64,000 nucleotides of DNA, from positions 124,001 to 188,000 of the forward strand of contig NW_027168298.1 of NCBI RefSeq assembly GCF_040954835.1, in the 5' to 3' direction. The notes beneath the pieces were generated by a model. That model saw only the letters and a program-made list of their open reading frames with translations, was not told the origin of the DNA and ran no database searches. Of this stretch, positions 21,331 to 32,832 are shown piece after piece. The DNA is from Lepisosteus oculatus. Taxonomy: Eukaryota; Chordata; Actinopteri; Semionotiformes; Lepisosteidae. The translations under genes and the position numbers were made by a program. The first letter of the stretch is position 1. Every line of letters starts with the position of its first letter.

Positions 21331-21969
21331 CCAGGGGATTTCTTTATTTATGTCTTTATTTAGTGGTTTCATTAGTGACAAAGGCTAAACTTTCTTGGAA
21401 AAATGTCTTTTATGTAAACCATGTTTGCTATTAATTCATTTAGGACTAGAATATGTTCATTTTCTTCCAATAAAAGAAGGGTTCCATTCGCCATAGTCGG
21501 GTTGACATTAGAAGCTTGCCATGCCCGGACTGTAACACCATCGCATTAGCATGTTAAAGCGATTTCGTTGAGGAGCCTAGCTTTCTTAACTAGTAAGTAC
21601 TGTACTTCCTTGGTTTTTGAGGGGGGAAGGTGTCTTTCGCTGGAAATCTGGTCCCCTTCTACTGTAAAAATACCTGTGAAACCGGTTTAATCCGTCACAG
21701 CCAGCACTCCCGCTGGCCACCCACGTGTTATGCTCTTCATTAATGTCTAAGCCGGAACACATCATTATATCTCATTTTGTATTTCTTTAAAAAAAATCGT
21801 TTGCCCAGCCTAACAGTATTGTTGTTATTGTTTTTATCCTGTAAAGCGCTTTGAGGAGCCAGCTTTTAAGGCGCCATATACAATAAAGTTCATTATTATT
21901 ACTATTGTTAAATTGCTGGACAGAGAGGTGAACATTATTACACGGAAGACAAAGATAGCGATTTATGTG

Positions 21970-22110
21970 TGGATGCTGCACATTGGTGGGGAGTCCCCAT
22001 TGCCTGTAAAGCACTTTGAGTGGAGTGTCCAGAAAAGCGCTATATAAATGTAAGCAATTATTATTATGATTATTATTATTATGATTATTATTATTATTAT
22101 TATTACGTTG
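21970..22110 (+). mobile_element. SINE 3' tail (5S-SINE/L2-type end)
   Basis: GGATGCTGCACATTGGTGG, then GTAAAGCACTTTGAGTGGAG and AAGCGCTATATAAATGTAAG, ending in an (ATT)n run. This is the standard 3' end of the 5S rRNA-derived SINEs of fish, which mimics an L2-type LINE tail. The 5S head is not attached here; heads are at 35480 and 60385. Confidence 0.75.
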
Positions 22111-22374
22111 CATTGTGCATTGTGCTGCTGTAATACAGTTTTAAATAATTAAAAGTCTAAACAGTATCAGCTTTATTTATGGGTTTTAAATCAATATAAA
22201 TGTTTATATTGTAACGCCTAGGTGACTATTCATTGTTATTAAAATGACTTAAATTTGATCATGTTATGATAATTAGAAATATAAATTTGTTTGGTGCAAG
22301 TGAAGTTTTATTTAATCTCTGAGCCAGGGAAACATTGTATTTTTTTAAAAAAATGTTTATTAAAAAAAAAAGTA

Positions 22375-22449
22375 ACGGCTCCAGCAGGATTCAAACACAC
22401 AACATGTGATGTAGGAGTCAGGAAGCTAACCCACAGCACCACCAGCAAG
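22375..22449 (-). other. tRNA-like element with Pol III terminator
   Basis: On the minus strand GCTGGTGGTGCTGTGGGTTAGC resembles a D arm (A box) and GTGTTTGAATCC a T arm (B box), spaced as in a tRNA, followed at once by a run of ten T (22362-22371). Stems are poor and the anticodon is unclear. A related copy lies at 43755-43830. It may be a tRNA pseudogene or a SINE head. Confidence 0.4.
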
Positions 22450-22984
22450 GTCACACAAAGAGTGTCGAAAAAGCCCTACAAAACATTATGTAACAATTCT
22501 TGTGTTGCGGTACATGAGTATAATTATATCGTTATTAATTTCTTTAAATACGCGATTCCATATTATATTCCCTTTTAATCAAATTCTTGTACCGGAGCTT
22601 GTTGACTCCAGTATCACGTTAGTTAAAGACTTCGATGCTTAAAATGTTTAGGGAGAAATGGAATACTGGTGTGTATGTTTTCTTTAAAGTACCGAGACCA
22701 GCCATATACTGTATGTTTAAGTTCCAAAATTAATATCGTTTATGGCCTTCACACGTGTTACAGTATGCTCCTATTCTTTTTATGCTCAGGTACTAAGATT
22801 TCCCTTCAGTGGTAAAATTCCATATAAATATTCAATGCTTAAACGGGCACAGTAAAGACATTAAATATACATGTACATATACATACTGTATACAGTACAG
22901 TTTGCATACAGTAATATGTTTATGTTCCTAAATCAATCTCTTTTATGAGCATGTGAAAGGCATGGTGAATCGGAGATTCTCAAA

Positions 22985-23226
22985 AATTACTGTACTTTGC
23001 ATGATTGGAAACAAATGCGTGATTGCGAAATGCTGTGGTGTTACTTTTACAAAGACGGTCAATGAAAAAAAGAATGTGGACCAGGGCACTACTTTGAGTT
23101 TACAGCTTGTCCAAGGTCATTCATTATTAATACTATTAGTAATATCTTCGTTAAAGACTTTGATGGCGACAGCTCAAACATGAGAGGTTGAGCTTTATTA
23201 GCTCCACCTTGCAGAAATTCCGGATA
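22985..23226. repeat. Spacer repeat, copy 2
   Basis: Nearly identical to 1-240, same orientation. It continues into a tRNA-Ser upstream spacer at about 23330. Confidence 0.7.
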
Positions 23227-23788
23227 CTATTATTTTAATTGCGGTTTTATAGGAGAATTTACGGTAACTCGTGGTAGACTGCGTAAAGCGCACCGCAAAA
23301 TAATGTGGTATCGCCCGCTTGTTTTGAATAGCTGCATCTGTACGCCCCGTGTCTCAACGGTAGGACGGAGTCAAATACTGCCTCGACACGTAACAGCGTT
23401 ATATTAAACCGCAGGACTTTAGGGCTGTTTTGTTTGAATGTTCAAGGCATTGGTAAGAGCGTAGGTCAAGGGCCATTGGTGCATCTCCTGTGACTGGAGT
23501 AAAAATGCTATTCAAAGTGCAGTGACTAAAATCGTCGTCCACATGTCTCCGTTGTTGATTGCTTTCTGTCTAAGAACGTTCTGTTTTCATGTCCGAACGG
23601 GGAGACTTTATCATTCCAACTTGAAGCCACCCTTAAGTCCTCTGAGGTGTGTGTGTGTGTGCTTGCACGTATGGCGTAAAAGGTTTCTTAAACGGAGAGC
23701 GAACTTGAAAAAAGTTGCCTCCGCCGCCGCCGCCGCCTCGCACTCCCTGTTCGATTGTAGCAAGAAGGCAGCGGCCGTGGTGCTCGCT

Positions 23789-23870
23789 GTAGTCGTGGCC
23801 GAGTGGTTAAGGTGACGGACTTGAAATCTGTTGGGGTCTCCCCGCGCAGGTTCAAATCCTGCCGACTACG
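23789..23870 (+). tRNA. tRNA-Ser (anticodon TGA)
   Basis: 82 nt class II tRNA with the same body as the AGA copies: GTAGTCGTGGCCGAGTGG, anticodon loop CTTGAAA (TGA), acceptor stem fully paired. The anticodon stem pairs with one wobble; the T-loop is TTCAAAT. It sits after the shared tRNA-Ser upstream spacer (23330-23788). Confidence 0.92.
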
Positions 23871-25429
23871 GTGTCCTTTGCATTTGGTTGCGTGCGTGCG
23901 TGTAAAAGGACCAGCGCCGTTTCGTTTTCGCTGGGACCTTTAACACTCTAAATCGTCTGGGCCCGCAGCCTGTGAAATCGATTCTTCAGCACCCACGAAG
24001 GACGCTTTGCAGCTGGACACAGATACCGATGCTTTTCTGCAATGAGCTTTCCAGCTGAATTTTCTCGGCAGCTCCCTACTGAACCTGTTCTCCATTGCAA
24101 CATAGCGGAGGCTCGTCACATCTATAGCAAGGCTGTGTAGGACCGCATACGCCACAGTGACTTGTACACAGACCACATGAAAGGCAAGCAAAATACAATT
24201 ATTAAAATTCCAAAGACTCACAAGGTCAGAGGAACAGCGATGATCTGAACTGATCTGTTACAGAAGTCTAGGTTGACCTTTTTAGAGCTGTAATTGCATT
24301 TTTGTTTAATAGAAGATCAAATCTACTCGCATGTACCAGCACCTTACAGTTTATTGATGTTAATTCTGTTTAAGTAATAAGATTGCTAACGATGTTGGAC
24401 TTTAGCCGGTGTTTTTTAGAACAAATTGCTTACACTTCTGTAAGGAATACGCAGTACGTGCCTTTGTCAGTCATTGCTCACCATACCTGTAACTTTCTTA
24501 TCTAACTCACTTCCTCAAATGGTGAAGGTCCACAAACATAAATGAAAAAAAATCCCTTGTTGTAGATGAGGTGCCCAAAAAAGCAGCCCCTGATAGTGTA
24601 TAACACATTTATACTATTGCAGAGACACATGTAACATATATATATATACTGTTTATATATATGAAACAGAAATAGAAACAGAAACAGGAATCGCTTACAC
24701 ACCTGGAGAATCTCTGTAGGAATATCTAGCATTTATCAATGGAAATAAAAGCTGCTTTAATACAGTGCATGTTCAAACTCAAACCCTCAGCTGCTGTTCT
24801 TGTTTGTTTTGGGACAAATTGCAACTGAGCATCGCATGAGCCGTTACGTACCCTTATCTGTTAGGGAATTTCAAGGGAGGAGTTAGGTCAGAATGGGTAG
24901 GCTGCAAAACAACAAGTAAAGATTTATTCCAAGATGAAACGTTGTGGCGGTTTTCTTATCTTTTCAGCATGGACTAAACTTTTACGTGTTCCTTATATGC
25001 TATATATGTATATATTAGCACCAATGTCGTTCTTAAAAACTAACATGAAATTGTCAGGGACATTCAGCTATATACAAAGACGAGACAGACAAACTAATAA
25101 TTCTATATTAACGTGGCCTACATATTGACGCAATGATCGAACTAACTGACATGTTCTGATTCAGATTCCCTGCAGTTTATGCCAATTAGAACAATAGCAA
25201 TGCTGAGTCCTCCCCACCCTACCGAGCACAAATTCAGCTGCTCTCCAGTTCTGTTCTGCATGTTTTTTCATTGCAATTGAGCTCGGAGCTGGAGATGATC
25301 TCCATACAGTTCTGTGTTAACTAGCCCGCACTTGCGTGCTAATTTACGGGTTGTGGCAAATGCTTTTCTATAGTTCATATACATGACAGCAACCTGTTAC
25401 CGAGGAACCTGAGAGGTTTAAAAGCCACA

Positions 25430-25502
25430 CGAGCCAGGCAGGATTCGAACCTACAATCTTCTGATCCGAAGTCAGATGCATTATCCATTACGCTACTGGC
25501 CC
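25430..25502 (-). tRNA. tRNA-Arg (anticodon TCG), second copy
   Basis: Counterpart of 1483-1555. Anticodon loop CTTCGGA. It differs at a few sites (GTAGCG for GTGGCG in the D arm, AATGCATC for AACGCGTC, TTCGAAT T-loop). The stems remain mostly paired and a TTTT run follows the 3' end, so it may still be expressed. Confidence 0.88.
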
Positions 25503-26359
25503 ATAGAACATGTGCTTGCACTCAACCACAGAGAGCTCTACACTGCTACTAGTAGTACACTTCCCCATCTACATTTTCACAGCAAGAAACTTGTGTTTCC
25601 TACTATTTTTATCAGGTTTAAAATATCATCTCCTTAAAACAGAAAAAGTGTTGATGTGTCGTGCTGAAATTCCGATTGATTTTGAATTCAAAGAAAAAAG
25701 GTTTTCTTCCAAAACACCATGAAATTGTCACATCTTGCAGACAATAGGTGTATTCCATGTTGAAAAGAGAAGAAAGAAAACCATGGAGCCTTTTACAGGT
25801 GTGAGGCTTCTTCAGGTGTGAGAAGACCTCACAGCCGAAACACTGTGTTTCCGTTCTTCTCTTTTCAGCATGCAATAAACCTATTACTTGTTCCTTTGCA
25901 GCCGAGGCATGCTGACGTAGCTACCCAGCTGAACATCTTGCAGACTCTACAGTACTTCTCTCCTGTAGAAGTAAAGCAGGGCTTGCTGGGTGAGCTTTTG
26001 CTCCGGTAAATTAGGTCACGTGTCATGTTAAATCACTTCTTCTAAACACAACATTTGCTGGTGCTAGCTTTCCCCATGAAAAGAGACATTTCCCTTACAG
26101 TACATGACATATCGTTTTTATTCTATCAATAAGTATAGAAATTAAACAAAAGAAAAAATGGTGTCGCCAAAGAATGGGAGGTGTCAAGGGCATTGAGCTC
26201 CTTGGACATGAAAAGTGCCCGATAAATGCCATTTCTCATCATTTCTCTTGGCGTCAGTTCTGCTATTAAATGGGACGGAGGCAACGGGCTCAGAGAGCAG
26301 GTTAAGTGCACACCGAACACAGATGTGTCCAAGTGTCTGTAAAAGGGCGGTGCTCTGCT

Positions 26360-26433
26360 GGCGCTGTTCCCTAGTGGCTTAAAGTGCCTGCCTAGTAAGC
26401 AGGCGATCCTGGGTCTGAATACCAGCGGTGCCT
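26360..26433 (+). pseudogene. tRNA-Thr(AGT)-like gene, second copy
   Basis: Identical in plan to 2432-2505, with the same odd D arm and the same T-loop TCTGAAT. Maintenance of the AGT loop in both copies says little, since they were duplicated recently. Confidence 0.7.
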
Positions 26434-26676
26434 CTCTCCGTGTCTTGTTGTGCCGAATGTCTCATTTCAGACAAACATGTACAGCTTGGTTCAGTTTAAT
26501 GCAAGAATTCATTTCCTTTCTGGAATAACTTGTTTTTGAAGAAATCCATACAGCTTGTGAAAGATGAAATCCATTTCTTGGTTGTCAGTGGAAAAAGATT
26601 GCCGGCTGCAAGAAGCGCAAGTGATTGTTTTCTTTGACCATAAACCTGCAAATGTAGGGAGCTCAAGTGGCCGTCA

Positions 26677-26750
26677 GTCTCTGTGGTGCAATCGGTTAGC
26701 GCATTCGGCTATTAACCAGAAGGTTGGTGGTTCAAGCCCACCCAGGGACG
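26677..26750 (+). tRNA. tRNA-Asn-like gene with anticodon ATT
   Basis: 74 nt, matching vertebrate tRNA-Asn: GTCTCTGTGGTGCAATCGG start, T arm GGTGG/CCACC with TTCAAGC, acceptor end CAGGGACG. The anticodon loop reads CTATTAA (ATT) where standard tRNA-Asn has GTT. The anticodon stem TTCGG/CCAGA has one mismatch. ATT-type Asn genes occur at low number in vertebrates and are often taken as pseudogenes. Confidence 0.78.
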
Positions 26751-28578
26751 CATGTCTCAGTTTTTCCAATGTAAACATCATCACCGCTAAAGAAAATGGC
26801 GCAGAAGGCTCCACAGTCGAAACGTTGTGCTTCTTTTCTTCTCTTTTCAGCATGGAGCAAACCTTTGCTTGATCCTTTGCAGCCTACGCAGGCTGACACA
26901 GCTACCTTTCTCTTAACGCGCCTCAATCATTATTCACCAAAACCATCAGCAGAATGTGTCGCCTTTGTGGTGATGTCACTCCTCTGCTTCACAAATGTCC
27001 TTAGTGACGGACCATTTCTTTCTGCCATTTTTCCGGAGCGGTTATTGATTGCTCCATCATTTCCCTCATACTTTCCATCCCTAGATTGAAAAAAAAAACA
27101 GAAACAGGCTGACAGGACGACAATCAAATTGCAAAAACTCATCAAAGCACTCGATAGAGTATTTGAATCCACAAGTAGCTACGAGCAACTTTGTCCTGGC
27201 TTGCATGAAAGTCGGAAAATGTCAAAAAGAAAAAGATGGTGGCTTTTTCATATTCGTTCTTTTATTTTTAGTTTGTTGCTTCTTCTGTCCATTGTCCTCC
27301 TGCCTGGCTCTTGACCTGTGACTGTTTGAACGCACACAGTAGACTTTCATGCAGGGGATTTGTCCTGAGCCTCTGTGAAAGACCCACCCACCCCCATAAA
27401 TAACTGCTCTAGAAACACATGAATGCAAAACTAAACCACAGCTTAAAGAGGAGCTTGTCATGACCGCCAGGCAGTTAAGACCAACTCTTAAGCAATCTAA
27501 TCAGCACCAGCAGCGGGTGATTATTAACAAACGCCGCCGCACGAGTTAACCCACCTGCACACACTCCACCGTGCGGTACGCAGTGCTATTTTTACCATCT
27601 TTACCTGCTTCCCGCTGGTATTGAGTCTACTCCTTGAGAGCTCTACCTGGCGTTTTTTCCATTACTTCTTTTATTCTGGATATTGGACTCCCCTTCTGCC
27701 TTTTCGACTTTGGACCTCACCTCTCACCTTGGACTGTTTGCCACCAGTGTTCTCCCTGGATTACAACTTACCTTACGCCTCTTGACCACGGAACAAAGCA
27801 AAGCAGAGCAAAACAAAACGAACAAACGAAAACCCTCACGTCCCGCACTTGCATATAACGCCGTTACGTGCCCAAGCAGTATTGTACGTCATCCTAGCAC
27901 TGCACCCCGGGGCGTACGGTATATGGGAACGAGCACACGCCACGAATCGTCTCGAATCACTCCCTACAGCTGTAAGGCGCCTTGAAGCATGCACCCCCAA
28001 CATTCTTCTTTGCGCATCTGTGAAAGGTAAACTCTTGAGCAAACTCTGAACCAGCTCAAAGGAAACTAATCCGATTAGACGTTACTTTGACTCATCCTTT
28101 AAGGGACCCTTGTTAATTGGAGAAATCAATGATTTTGAATGAATTCTGTATGCGTTAAAAGACAGCTATACACTGAAAACATGCAGGACACTTCTCATGA
28201 TGTTTCCCGAGCCGAAACACAGTGCGTTTTTAAAAGCCATCTGACAAAGCCCGCCCACTGAAAACTGCAGCAGATCGTGTAAAGACGTTCAACTTTGTAA
28301 CTACTGCACGCACAGGAAGCAGAATAAATTCCTCTTTTCCGGTTTTATTTATGCGAACCATAAATAAACCAAATAAACCAAGTTGCAAGAGGCCCGCACC
28401 CACAGCACAAATTGCGCAGCCTAGGCCACCTCCTCGCCCCGCACGCCACCGCCTCCTGCTGGGCCCACTCTTTCGCACACTCACACGCCACACTAACACT
28501 CAAAAGTGTGGGCAAAACGAGAAAACGAGCGCGCCGTTTCCTACACATCTGCAGTCGCCATTGCGCATTCGCAGCATG

Positions 28579-28608
28579 TCCCGGGATGCAATTCGGCCTC
28601 ATTTGCAT
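28579..28608 (+). promoter_or_regulatory. Octamer plus SPH-like site (orphan DSE candidate)
   Basis: A perfect octamer ATTTGCAT (28601-28608) lies just after TCCCGGGATGCAATTCG (28579-28595), a partial match to the ZNF143 site. The pair is typical of distal elements of snRNA-type genes, but I found no matching RNA gene about 200 bp away on either side. Confidence 0.4.
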
Positions 28609-28923
28609 AACTCCAGACCGGCAGATCGCCACGCAAGCTCGCGACGTGCGCCTGCCACACACCGAACAAACCTTTTCAGCAATTTCCAAAAAACGGGCCT
28701 GCTCGCCTGCCCACAAGGCTCCGTCTCTTACCTGCTCTCCAGAGCCTGCTGCCTTCTGTGCTTTTCTCTCGGCACCGCTGCAGCGCACACAACTCCTGCA
28801 GCGGGAGGTGGGAGAAAGTTCCCGCGCTCCGCCGCAGGGAAGGCTCGCTCCGTGCGCACACGTCCTTTCGATGCCAGTCCAACAGTTGCTCTGCATTAGC
28901 TGCGTCGGGGCTCCGGCGTGTCG

Positions 28924-28951
28924 CACCTCACCTCACCTCACCTCACCTCAC
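28924..28951. repeat. (CACCT)n microsatellite
   Basis: Five to six tandem units of CACCT. Confidence 0.9.
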
Positions 28952-29067
28952 ACTGCCCCCTCCTTGAATGTCTGGCGCTGGGCATGCCCCGCTCTCCTCC
29001 GCCTTATCTTATCGCGTGTGAGCACCGACAATGGCCACAATGCCGGGGAATGGCACCTGTAAATTAA

Positions 29068-31314
29068 TTATCTTCTCTTGCAGCCTGAGATCATGTCCTT
29101 CTTTTGGCTCCCTCCAGTTCTGATAAAAAATCTCACTCTTAGATGTGTTAATTTTTGCGGAGGAAGCCAAAGAGAAACGATCACAGCACTGCAGAGCTCT
29201 GCTAATTGAGGCATTGTCAGAGAGGAGCAGGGTGACGTCATCCATGTATAGAGATGTCTTTACCTCTCCTCCCCCACTTCCAGGCACTGGTATCCCATTA
29301 ATGGCCTGATCCTGGCGCAAGGCACAGGCTAAGGGCTCCATAGCCAAAACGCATAACAAGGGGGATAATGGGCAGCCCTGCCTCACCCCTGAACAGACTT
29401 CAAAGGGGCGTGATCTATTGCCATTAACCATGACTCTGCTGTTGCTACCTGTGTACAGCAGGTTAATCCACTTTCTCATGATGGGGCCAAACTTCATGTG
29501 CTCAAGTCCCGATGTTAAGTACTGCCGGTTTAGGCGGTCAAAGGCCTTTTCTAGGTCTACACCTAAAATGCAAAGAGGGAGGGAGCGATCCTCAGAGTAC
29601 AGACAGACATCCCTCAACAAGGCCAGGTTGTCGCTCATCAGGCGTCCTGCTATCCCACAAGTCTGTTCTTTCCCTACCAGTGAGGCCACTACATTTTGTA
29701 GGTGCAGGAAAAGGGCTTTGGACAGGATCTTAGTGTCCAAGCCTAACAGGCTGAGGGTCTCCAGTTCTTTATGTCATTTTTTGCTCCTTTCTTAAACAAG
29801 AGAGAGATAGTGCCTTCCCTTAAGGAGTCAGGCAGCAATTCTGTCTTATAGCTTTCCTCGAATAGGAGCAGTAGCGGATCCTGAAGCAGATCCCAAAAGG
29901 TGCAATAAAATTCTTTAGGGAGCCCGTCAGCACCTGGAGTTTTCCCCTTCTGTAAGCTCTCCATCGCCTGTCTCAGCTCTTCTACTGTCAAATCCCTCTC
30001 AAGTACTTCCCTATCTTCTTCACTCAAAACGTTTTCTAGCTTTGAGGTAAAAAAATGAATTTCTTCATCCTTTAGCTCTGTAGAGCTGTACAGTCTTGAG
30101 TAGAAGGCCTCGGTGCAGGAGAGGATAGCACTCGGCTCTGTTCTCTCTCGTCCCTCCTCATCAACTACACTTTCCATGACAGACTTGGAGCCTACCACTT
30201 TCCTGAAAAAGAAGCGAGTACACTTCTCATTTTCTTCCAAGAACTGCACTCTGCCTCTTAACAGCACTCCTCGACTACTTTCTTCGGCTATGCTCCGGAT
30301 GTCCTTTTTTAAAAGGGTGATATCCTCGAGCACATCGAAGCCACTGTGCAGCATCGTGTAGAGACGCTGCAGCTGCCTCTGTTTCCTGGCTAGCACTCCT
30401 CTCCGTCTGGCAGCAGCCTTCCTTCCCTCAGCCATGAAAAAGGCCTTTGTCCTCATCTTCACCTCCTCCCACCACTCTCCTACTGACCCGTACAGACACT
30501 GCAAGGACAGCCACTGTGATAGTTTCTCCTTGTAGCGGGATACTACCCCCTCGTTCTCTAGCAGCTTTGTGTTGAGTTTCCAGAGGCCTGGGCCAAAGAC
30601 AGTCCCGCCCTGGAGTTCCACTCTACACCCTAAAGCCTGATGATCTGAGAAGAAGACAGGCTGAAGAGTGACCCCAACAACTTTCACTCTCTCTGAGACA
30701 AAGCAATAGTCAATTCTGGAGCTGCTATTCCTCCCTGACCATGTATATCCTGCTGTTGTGGGATATATACATCTATATGTGTCTGAGAGTTTAAAGTCTT
30801 GAACTAAGTTTTGCAGGGCCAGTGAGCTGGAATCCAATTTTATCGGAGAGCTAGACTGCCTGTCTGTGTGCTCTAAGATACAATTAAAATCCCCTCCCAC
30901 TATCACGTCTGTGCTACTTAACAATAGGGGGGAGAGTGCCTTGAGTAGCTCCACCCTTCCTCCCACGTCAGTAGGACAATACACATTGATTAGCCGCAGG
31001 TTAACGGTCCCCCATTCCACATCCACACACAGCAACCTGCCATCTATGACCCTCTGAATACTTTTCAATTTGAAAGCCCATCCTTTGAAAAGAATGGCCA
31101 CGCCAGAGGCTCTGTTGTTATTGTCCCCTGACCAAACAGAAGGCCCTTTATCCCACCTATCTTTAAAGCTTTTATACCTCTCTTGATAGGCTAAAGCACA
31201 CTCCTGCAACATCAACACATCTCCCTCTCTCTGCTGGAGGTAATCAAAGACAGACTGGCATTTAACTCTGTCATTGATACCTCTGGTGTTAAGAGAAATT
31301 ATGTTTAGAGCCAT
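29068..31314 (-). CDS. LINE ORF2: APE endonuclease and reverse transcriptase (partial)
   Basis: Starts at MALNIISLNTRG (31314), the first APE motif; LMLQECA and the SDHQALG motif follow. RT blocks are TPGADGLPKEFY, VDLEKAFDRLN (motif A), GVRQGCPLSPLL (motif B) and YMDDVTLL (motif C, YMDD). One single-base loss near 29758 (between NWRP and DTKILSKALF) splits the frame. The protein would nick DNA and reverse-transcribe the LINE RNA. It ends at the truncation point 29068. ORF1 and ORF2 frames abut near 31341. Confidence 0.88.
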
Positions 31315-31340
31315 TTTACATAAGAAAGTGGAACCAGTCT

Positions 31341-32765
31341 TTACAAAACACATTTCTCTTCGGTCTCACCTGTTACCTTCTCTTTCTTTTTCTTCTTACC
31401 AATTTCCTGCCAGCCATCCTCTGAATGAGCCTTCATCAGGGTGGCAGCAGTAAAAGCGTTCACGGAGTCCATTTCAAGGAAGGGGGTAGAAAGAGGGGTG
31501 GAAGGGTTCCAGCTGTCCCCATCGCCATGCTCTCCTTCCTCCTCGCTCGGGGAGAAAACAGAGTCATTTTTCCTTTTCCTCAAGTCCAGCTCCTGGGAGC
31601 ACTGAGGGGAAAGGGGTGCAGCCGATGCACCAGTCTCCTCTTCCCCCTCACCCACCAGCTGTTGCAGATCCTCCGTGACGGACTGGATGGAGGAGAGGAG
31701 GGCATCTGTAGCACTTGCAGAGTCTGAGAAAAGCAGCTCCGCTGAATCCTGGGTATCGTCGCTGGACCCGCTCCACCGGGGGGCCCCACACTGGCCCTCG
31801 TTCTGAGGAGCAGGAGTGGGGGAGGGGTCCTCGCTGTTCTCGGGGGTTTTCAAACCCTCGTGCTTGTCTGGTGCAGTCTGCGGTTGTGGGAGCGTAGTGG
31901 ATTTCTCTTCCACCGGCCCCGGAGCCACAGCAGGACTGATCCTGGCTGGAGGCTGAGACTCTTTGTCCAACAAGGGTTCTTTGTTTGACTTGTTGTTTGC
32001 TTTGGCTTTTCGGGCCGGTTTGGCTGAAACAAGCACTGCCTCATCCTTTCTCATTTTGAGTTTATTGGCGTAGGCGTGAGGGCAGTTCTTAAAAACGTGT
32101 CCTTCCGAGCCACATAAATTGCACTTTGGCAGCATTGAACAGTCAGAGGCTAAATGTCCCTGTTTGCCACAGGTCTTGCAGCATTTCACAGTGCAGGACG
32201 ATGCCAGGTGTCCCACAGCACCACAGCGCCGACACACCTTTGGTTGTCCCACATAAAAAACATAGCCATTGCAGGCGCCCAGCCGGATTGTAGAGGGCAG
32301 GTGCCTTAAGCCTCCATTTACATTGTCCGGTAGTAAGCGAACCTCGAATTTCCTTGCTCCTGTTTTTATACCGTCAACATCTCTAACCTCAGTTCCATGG
32401 TGGACGGTGCAGTACTGGTTAAGCCAGATGTGAATGTCCTCCGTCTTTGCCTGTTCCGAGAACATAACAACATGCACCGTTTTCCTCTCTCTCTGTGTCA
32501 GAGGCTGCAAGTTGATCTTCTCAAGTGCAGGAACTTTCCCTCTTTTTGCCTCAAAGACATCCACGCATTGTTCAAACGGAGGATAGGTAGCAAATACAAC
32601 CTCAAATGCTTTCTGACCTGGGAGAGCGAAGATGAAATCCAAGTGCCGAGGTTCAAAGCCAAGTTCCTTCTGTAACACTTTTCTGCTGAACTGCATACGA
32701 TCCATGAAGAGGTCATCCAAAAGCTCAAAATGTACAGCATTCTTGCGGGATCCAAAGGTTGCCAT
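31341..32765 (-). CDS. LINE ORF1: zinc-knuckle nucleic-acid-binding protein
   Basis: An uninterrupted 474-residue frame starting MATFGSRKNAVHF; I chose this ATG because copy-specific LINE sequence begins just upstream, whereas the longer frame reads into U5 flank. Three CCHC knuckles stand in a row near residues 195-240: CRRCGAVGHLASSC, CKTCGKQGHLASDC, CNLCGSEGHVFKNC. After a basic stretch comes a long acidic, Ser/Pro-rich tail and a lysine-rich end (GKKKKKEK). Such ORF1 proteins coat the LINE RNA. The frame looks intact. Confidence 0.88.
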   Translation of the reverse strand: MATFGSRKNAVHFELLDDLFMDRMQFSRKVLQKELGFEPRHLDFIFALPGQKAFEVVFATYPPFEQCVDVFEAKRGKVPALEKINLQPLTQRERKTVHVVMFSEQAKTEDIHIWLNQYCTVHHGTEVRDVDGIKTGARKFEVRLLPDNVNGGLRHLPSTIRLGACNGYVFYVGQPKVCRRCGAVGHLASSCTVKCCKTCGKQGHLASDCSMLPKCNLCGSEGHVFKNCPHAYANKLKMRKDEAVLVSAKPARKAKANNKSNKEPLLDKESQPPARISPAVAPGPVEEKSTTLPQPQTAPDKHEGLKTPENSEDPSPTPAPQNEGQCGAPRWSGSSDDTQDSAELLFSDSASATDALLSSIQSVTEDLQQLVGEGEEETGASAAPLSPQCSQELDLRKRKNDSVFSPSEEEGEHGDGDSWNPSTPLSTPFLEMDSVNAFTAATLMKAHSEDGWQEIGKKKKKEKVTGETEEKCVL

Positions 32766-32832
32766 CTCAAACTGCAAAACAAACACTGCTTCCACAAAAC
32801 AAGAAAACAATCCAACTACTCCAACTACAGGC

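Larger units (their letters stand above)
21340..22984. repeat. A/T-rich arm, inverted at 51740-54700
   Basis: Non-coding A/T-rich DNA with (ATT)n runs near 21875 and 22066-22105. It includes the 3' tail of a 5S-type SINE and a tRNA-like element, annotated separately. Much of it is found inverted in the right half of the window. No gene seen. Confidence 0.6.
24480..28337. repeat. Large direct segmental duplication, copy B
   Basis: Counterpart of 430-4390. It ends at 28337, inside a U4 downstream spacer in reverse, where CpG-rich DNA begins. Penelope-like debris lies at 24920-24990, 25757-25940 and 26800-26915. Confidence 0.85.
28340..29066. other. CpG-rich unique segment
   Basis: About 730 bp of GC- and CpG-rich DNA between a truncated U4 spacer (28337) and a truncated LINE (29068). 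It has long open frames on both strands, expected from low stop-codon density in GC-rich DNA, and I recognise no protein in them. It includes an octamer and SPH-like site and a CACCT repeat, annotated separately. It could be a promoter fragment carried in by rearrangement. Confidence 0.55.
29068..32832 (-). mobile_element. L1/Tx1-type LINE, copy 1 (3' truncated)
   Basis: Minus-strand LINE with a short 5' leader (32766-32832), ORF1 with zinc knuckles and ORF2 with endonuclease and reverse transcriptase. It agrees closely with copy 2 (35834-40530) until about 29068, where it stops inside ORF2 and unrelated CpG-rich DNA begins, so the 3' third is lost by rearrangement. The 5' end is joined to U1 snRNA sequence. 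Zinc-knuckle ORF1 plus APE-type ORF2 points to the Tx1 side of the L1 group, which contains lineages specific for repeated or small RNA genes. Confidence 0.85.

Noticed and set aside
28345-29062. Overlapping frames of about 180-215 codons in the CpG-rich segment
   Set aside because: Open on both strands at once with no recognisable domain; expected for GC-rich DNA.
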